Below are positions 7,965 to 9,594 of a stretch of 9,594 nt of DNA, piece after piece. How positions within the stretch are numbered: the stretch's first letter is position 1; each line of letters begins with the position of its first letter. The notes below the pieces were generated by a model. That model saw nothing but the letters and a program-made list of their open reading frames with translations. It was not told the DNA's origin and ran no database searches. The DNA is from Bacteroidales bacterium (lineage in GTDB: Bacteria; Bacteroidota; Bacteroidia; Bacteroidales; VadinHA17), in NCBI GenBank assembly GCA_029935275.1, contig JAOZKQ010000062.1, positions 1 to 9,594 of the forward strand. The letters run 5' to 3'. A program made the position numbers and the translations under genes.

Positions 7965-7982
7965 AGGGATCATGCAATCCCT
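7965..7982. repeat. 6-bp inverted repeat upstream of the small cysteine protein promoter
   Basis: AGGGAT (7965-7970), spacer CATGCA, ATCCCT (7977-7982). The right arm ends 17 nt before the -7-like element at 8000, the zone where a regulator could act on the 8021 gene. It is more GC-rich than its surroundings. An operator role is speculative. Confidence 0.35.
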
Positions 7983-7999
7983 ATAAAGTTTAAAATTAC

Positions 8000-8007
8000 T
8001 ATCTTTA
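8000..8007 (+). promoter_or_regulatory. Candidate -7 element for the small cysteine protein
   Basis: TATCTTTA matches TAnnTTTG at seven of eight positions and ends 13 nt before the ATG at 8021. No TTTG -33 box is visible at the usual distance. The 241-nt gap 7780-8020 otherwise holds the E1 promoter, two inverted repeats and AT-rich sequence. Confidence 0.45.
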
Positions 8008-8020
8008 CAAAAACAAAACT

Positions 8021-8248
8021 ATGTTTCTAACTTTGTTTATATTATCTGTTGTCCTTCTAGGAATAAGTATGCTTGGTCTGGCTATAAAAATACTTATACT
8101 TGATAATGGGAAATTCCCAATTACTTCTATTGGCGGTAATATACATCTGAAGAAAAAGGGGATTTTATGCCCAAAACATGAAGAACTTCGGTATCACAGA
8201 AACCTCAAAAAAGGAAACCCATGTAATTCTTGCGGTTTTAGTGTGTAA
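8021..8248 (+). CDS. Small one-helix membrane protein with C-terminal cysteine motif, function unknown
   Basis: The protein has 75 residues. One hydrophobic helix covers about residues 2-27. A soluble tail follows with GKFPITSIGGN, then LKKKGILCPKHEE, and ends NPCNSCGFSV. Cysteines fall at about positions 50, 69 and 72, the last two as a CxxC pair, with His53 and His59 nearby. I do not recognise a named family with certainty. The GKFP...IGGN...KGI.C pattern resembles small conserved Bacteroidota membrane proteins I have seen only as hypothetical. It has its own -7-like element 13 nt upstream and converges on apbE with a 78-nt gap, close to nqrF. The layout of one N-terminal helix plus cysteine tail resembles NqrM, the small Na+-NQR maturation protein thought to deliver iron, but I see no direct sequence match. 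A metal-binding or redox role is inference. Confidence 0.8.
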   Translation: MFLTLFILSVVLLGISMLGLAIKILILDNGKFPITSIGGNIHLKKKGILCPKHEELRYHRNLKKGNPCNSCGFSV

Positions 8249-8284
8249 TGGGTCGTCCATAATATCCCTTGTTTGCATTACACA
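8242..8284 (+). repeat. 9-bp inverted repeat spanning the stop of the small cysteine protein
   Basis: TGTGTAATG (8242-8250) pairs with CATTACACA (8276-8284) across a 25-nt loop, enclosing the stop codon at 8246. No T-tract follows the right arm, so this is not a standard terminator. It could protect the 3' end of the mRNA. Chance is possible. Confidence 0.35.
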
Positions 8285-8326
8285 GCCTTTCAATAAGCTA
8301 CTCTATTACGAAAGTAAAATAAACTT

Positions 8327-9355
8327 TTAAAAATCCTGAGTATTTTCCTCTTTCCAGATTAATTCTTCAAAGTTCTTGCTTTGCCATGTTTTAAAAGAAT
8401 CATTGGACTCTGAAGAATAAATCAGATAAGCTTCAAGATCATCTCTTTCACTGATGAAAACCTTGCTTTTTTCAAGCCCCATCACCATACAGGCTGTTGC
8501 ATAGGCATCGGCGGTTATACAATCTTTCGCAATAATGGTAGCACTCAATAACCTGTCCATTACCGGATAGCCAGTTTTAGGATCAATAGAATGGGAGTAT
8601 TTAACTCCATCTTTTTCAAAATATTTCCGATAATTCCCTGAAGTTGCCAGGGAACAATCACTTAACTTTAAGATAATCTGTAAATTTTGTCCTGGTATAT
8701 AATTATTATCAAAAGGTTTATCCACACCCACTTTCCACAGCACCTCATTTTTCTTAGTTCCTTTAGATCTCAATTCTCCTCCAATTTCAACCAGAAAATT
8801 ATTTATTCTTTTCTCTTCAAAATATTTACTTACCACATCAACTGAATAGCCTTGTGCTATGGCATTTACATCCAATTTCATTTCAGATATTTCCTTAACT
8901 AACTTGTTGTCAATTAATTTAATTTTATTCATACCAACATAATGCAACAAGCTATCCACAAGCAGGCTATCCATATCTTTTTTTCTTCCCGGACCGAAGC
9001 CCCAGGCATTTACCAATGGCCCTACTGTAATATCAAAGGCACCTTCCGAATCCTGAAAAACATCCAGAGCCTTTTTAAATACTATAACAAAATAAGGATC
9101 AGAAATAACCAGTGAATCATTTCGGTTAATCCGGGAAATAATGGAATTCGGAATATAAGCAGACAAAGAAAGGTCAAAATGAGCCAGGAGTGAATCTACC
9201 TCTCCTTTCATCTTCACAGGAGAGGTTGAAAATAACCCTTTCCTTTCATAAATAATGTGATAAGTTGTTCCCTGGGTAAAACCATCAAAAGTCTCATACT
9301 TATTACAGCCCAACATTAAAAAAGTAAGCAGAAATAAAAAATAAAACTGTTTCAT
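8327..9355 (-). CDS. apbE: ApbE, FAD:protein FMN transferase lipoprotein
   Basis: ApbE attaches FMN covalently to threonine residues of exported or periplasm-facing proteins, above all NqrB and NqrC of Na+-NQR (or RnfD/RnfG). The protein has 342 residues, normal for the family. A lipoprotein signal ends in LMLGC with Cys17 as the lipidated residue, so it is membrane-anchored and extracytoplasmic. Family blocks in order are FDGFTQGTTYHI near 23-34, SEGAFDITVGPLVNAWGFGP near 97-116, LDVNAIAQGYSVD, VEIGGELRSKG, TSGNYRKYF, YSHSIDPKTGYPV and ITADAYATACMVMG, with Asp283 and Thr287 of the metal-binding block. All key motifs are intact. It lies 42 nt downstream of the nqrF stop on the same strand, which identifies its likely substrates. 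The gap contains a strong terminator and no clear promoter, so expression probably depends on read-through or on a promoter inside nqrF. Confidence 0.96.
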   Translation of the reverse strand: MKQFYFLFLLTFLMLGCNKYETFDGFTQGTTYHIIYERKGLFSTSPVKMKGEVDSLLAHFDLSLSAYIPNSIISRINRNDSLVISDPYFVIVFKKALDVFQDSEGAFDITVGPLVNAWGFGPGRKKDMDSLLVDSLLHYVGMNKIKLIDNKLVKEISEMKLDVNAIAQGYSVDVVSKYFEEKRINNFLVEIGGELRSKGTKKNEVLWKVGVDKPFDNNYIPGQNLQIILKLSDCSLATSGNYRKYFEKDGVKYSHSIDPKTGYPVMDRLLSATIIAKDCITADAYATACMVMGLEKSKVFISERDDLEAYLIYSSESNDSFKTWQSKNFEELIWKEENTQDF

Positions 9356-9365
9356 ATAATATAAT

Positions 9366-9390
9366 AAAAAAAGGCCTCATTAATGAGGCC
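9366..9390 (-). terminator. Intrinsic terminator after nqrF, directly before apbE
   Basis: The perfect palindrome GGCCTCATTAATGAGGCC (9373-9390) gives a 7-bp stem with a TTAA loop. On the minus strand it is followed by seven T residues (complement of A 9366-9372), a classic Rho-independent terminator 7 nt after the nqrF stop. Six T residues at 9394-9399 on the other side mean it could also work rightward. The T-tract ends 10 nt before the apbE ATG. Confidence 0.85.
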
Positions 9391-9397
9391 CGGTTTT

Positions 9398-9594
9398 TTA
9401 ACCACCGAAATCATCGAAAGCAATCATTTCATCGGGTACCCCAAGGTCGTAAAGCATTTTATTCACAGCATCATTCATCATTGGAGGTCCGCACATGTAA
9501 TATTCTATATCTTCCGGTTCTTCATGTTTGCCCAAATAGCTATCATAAATTACCTGATGTATAAACCCAACCGGACCATCCCAGTTGTCTTCAG
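9398..9594 (-). CDS. nqrF: Na+-translocating NADH:quinone reductase subunit F, C-terminal fragment
   Basis: Only the last 64 complete codons are in the window, reading leftward to the TAA at 9398. The visible protein begins EDNWDGPVGFIHQVIYDSYL, continues with EDIEYYMCGPPMMNDAVNKML, and ends MIAFDDFGG. The CGPPMM motif closes the NAD(P)H-binding ferredoxin-reductase domain, and the terminal aromatic-Gly-Gly end is typical of NqrF. NqrF is the NADH-oxidising, FAD and 2Fe-2S subunit of the sodium-pumping Na+-NQR in the inner membrane. It is usually the last subunit gene of the nqrABCDEF operon, so the remaining genes should lie to the right. ApbE next door supports this. The FAD and iron-sulfur domains are outside the window and cannot be checked. 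Confidence 0.95.
   Translation of the reverse strand, partial: EDNWDGPVGFIHQVIYDSYLGKHEEPEDIEYYMCGPPMMNDAVNKMLYDLGVPDEMIAFDDFGG

Overview
This window looks like chromosomal DNA from a member of the Bacteroidota; I cannot resolve the order. Four things point there. The DNA is AT-rich, genes lack clear Shine-Dalgarno sites, and AT-rich leaders carry TAnnTTTG-type -7 promoter elements 13-21 nt before start codons. The gene set also fits: a fused E1 alpha/beta 2-oxoacid dehydrogenase, a Bacteroidota-style Wza/Wzc pair, and an NqrF ending in DDFGG. I see no rRNA, tRNA, CRISPR array, insertion sequence or prophage gene.

Left part (1-5347): a partial yqgE runs leftward off the edge. Divergent from it, a three-gene rightward run starts at 654. 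It holds a Wza-type outer-membrane polysaccharide export lipoprotein, a Wzc-type co-polymerase/tyrosine autokinase with a Gly-Tyr repeat tail, and an NhaC Na+/H+ antiporter. The spacings are 4 nt and 22 nt, so one transcript is likely. No glycosyltransferase, flippase or polymerase is present, so this is an export pair without its biosynthetic cluster in view.

Middle (5344-8020): a long leftward gene encodes a single-chain thiamine-diphosphate E1 (alpha plus beta) of a 2-oxoacid dehydrogenase complex. Its stop codon overlaps the nhaC stop by 4 bp. An exact -7 motif upstream supports the ATG at 7779 rather than a longer TTG start. The 241-nt gap to the right holds two short inverted repeats and the promoters of two divergent genes.

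Right part (8021-9594): a 75-residue one-helix membrane protein with three cysteines faces apbE. ApbE is the FAD:protein FMN transferase lipoprotein that flavinylates Na+-NQR subunits. To its right is the C-terminal end of nqrF, the last subunit gene of the sodium-pumping NADH:quinone reductase, followed by a strong hairpin terminator and then apbE. NQR (sodium export) and NhaC (Na+/H+ exchange) together suggest sodium-based energetics. The most interesting unassigned item is the small cysteine protein, which may be an NQR or ApbE accessory factor; that role is inference from location and architecture.
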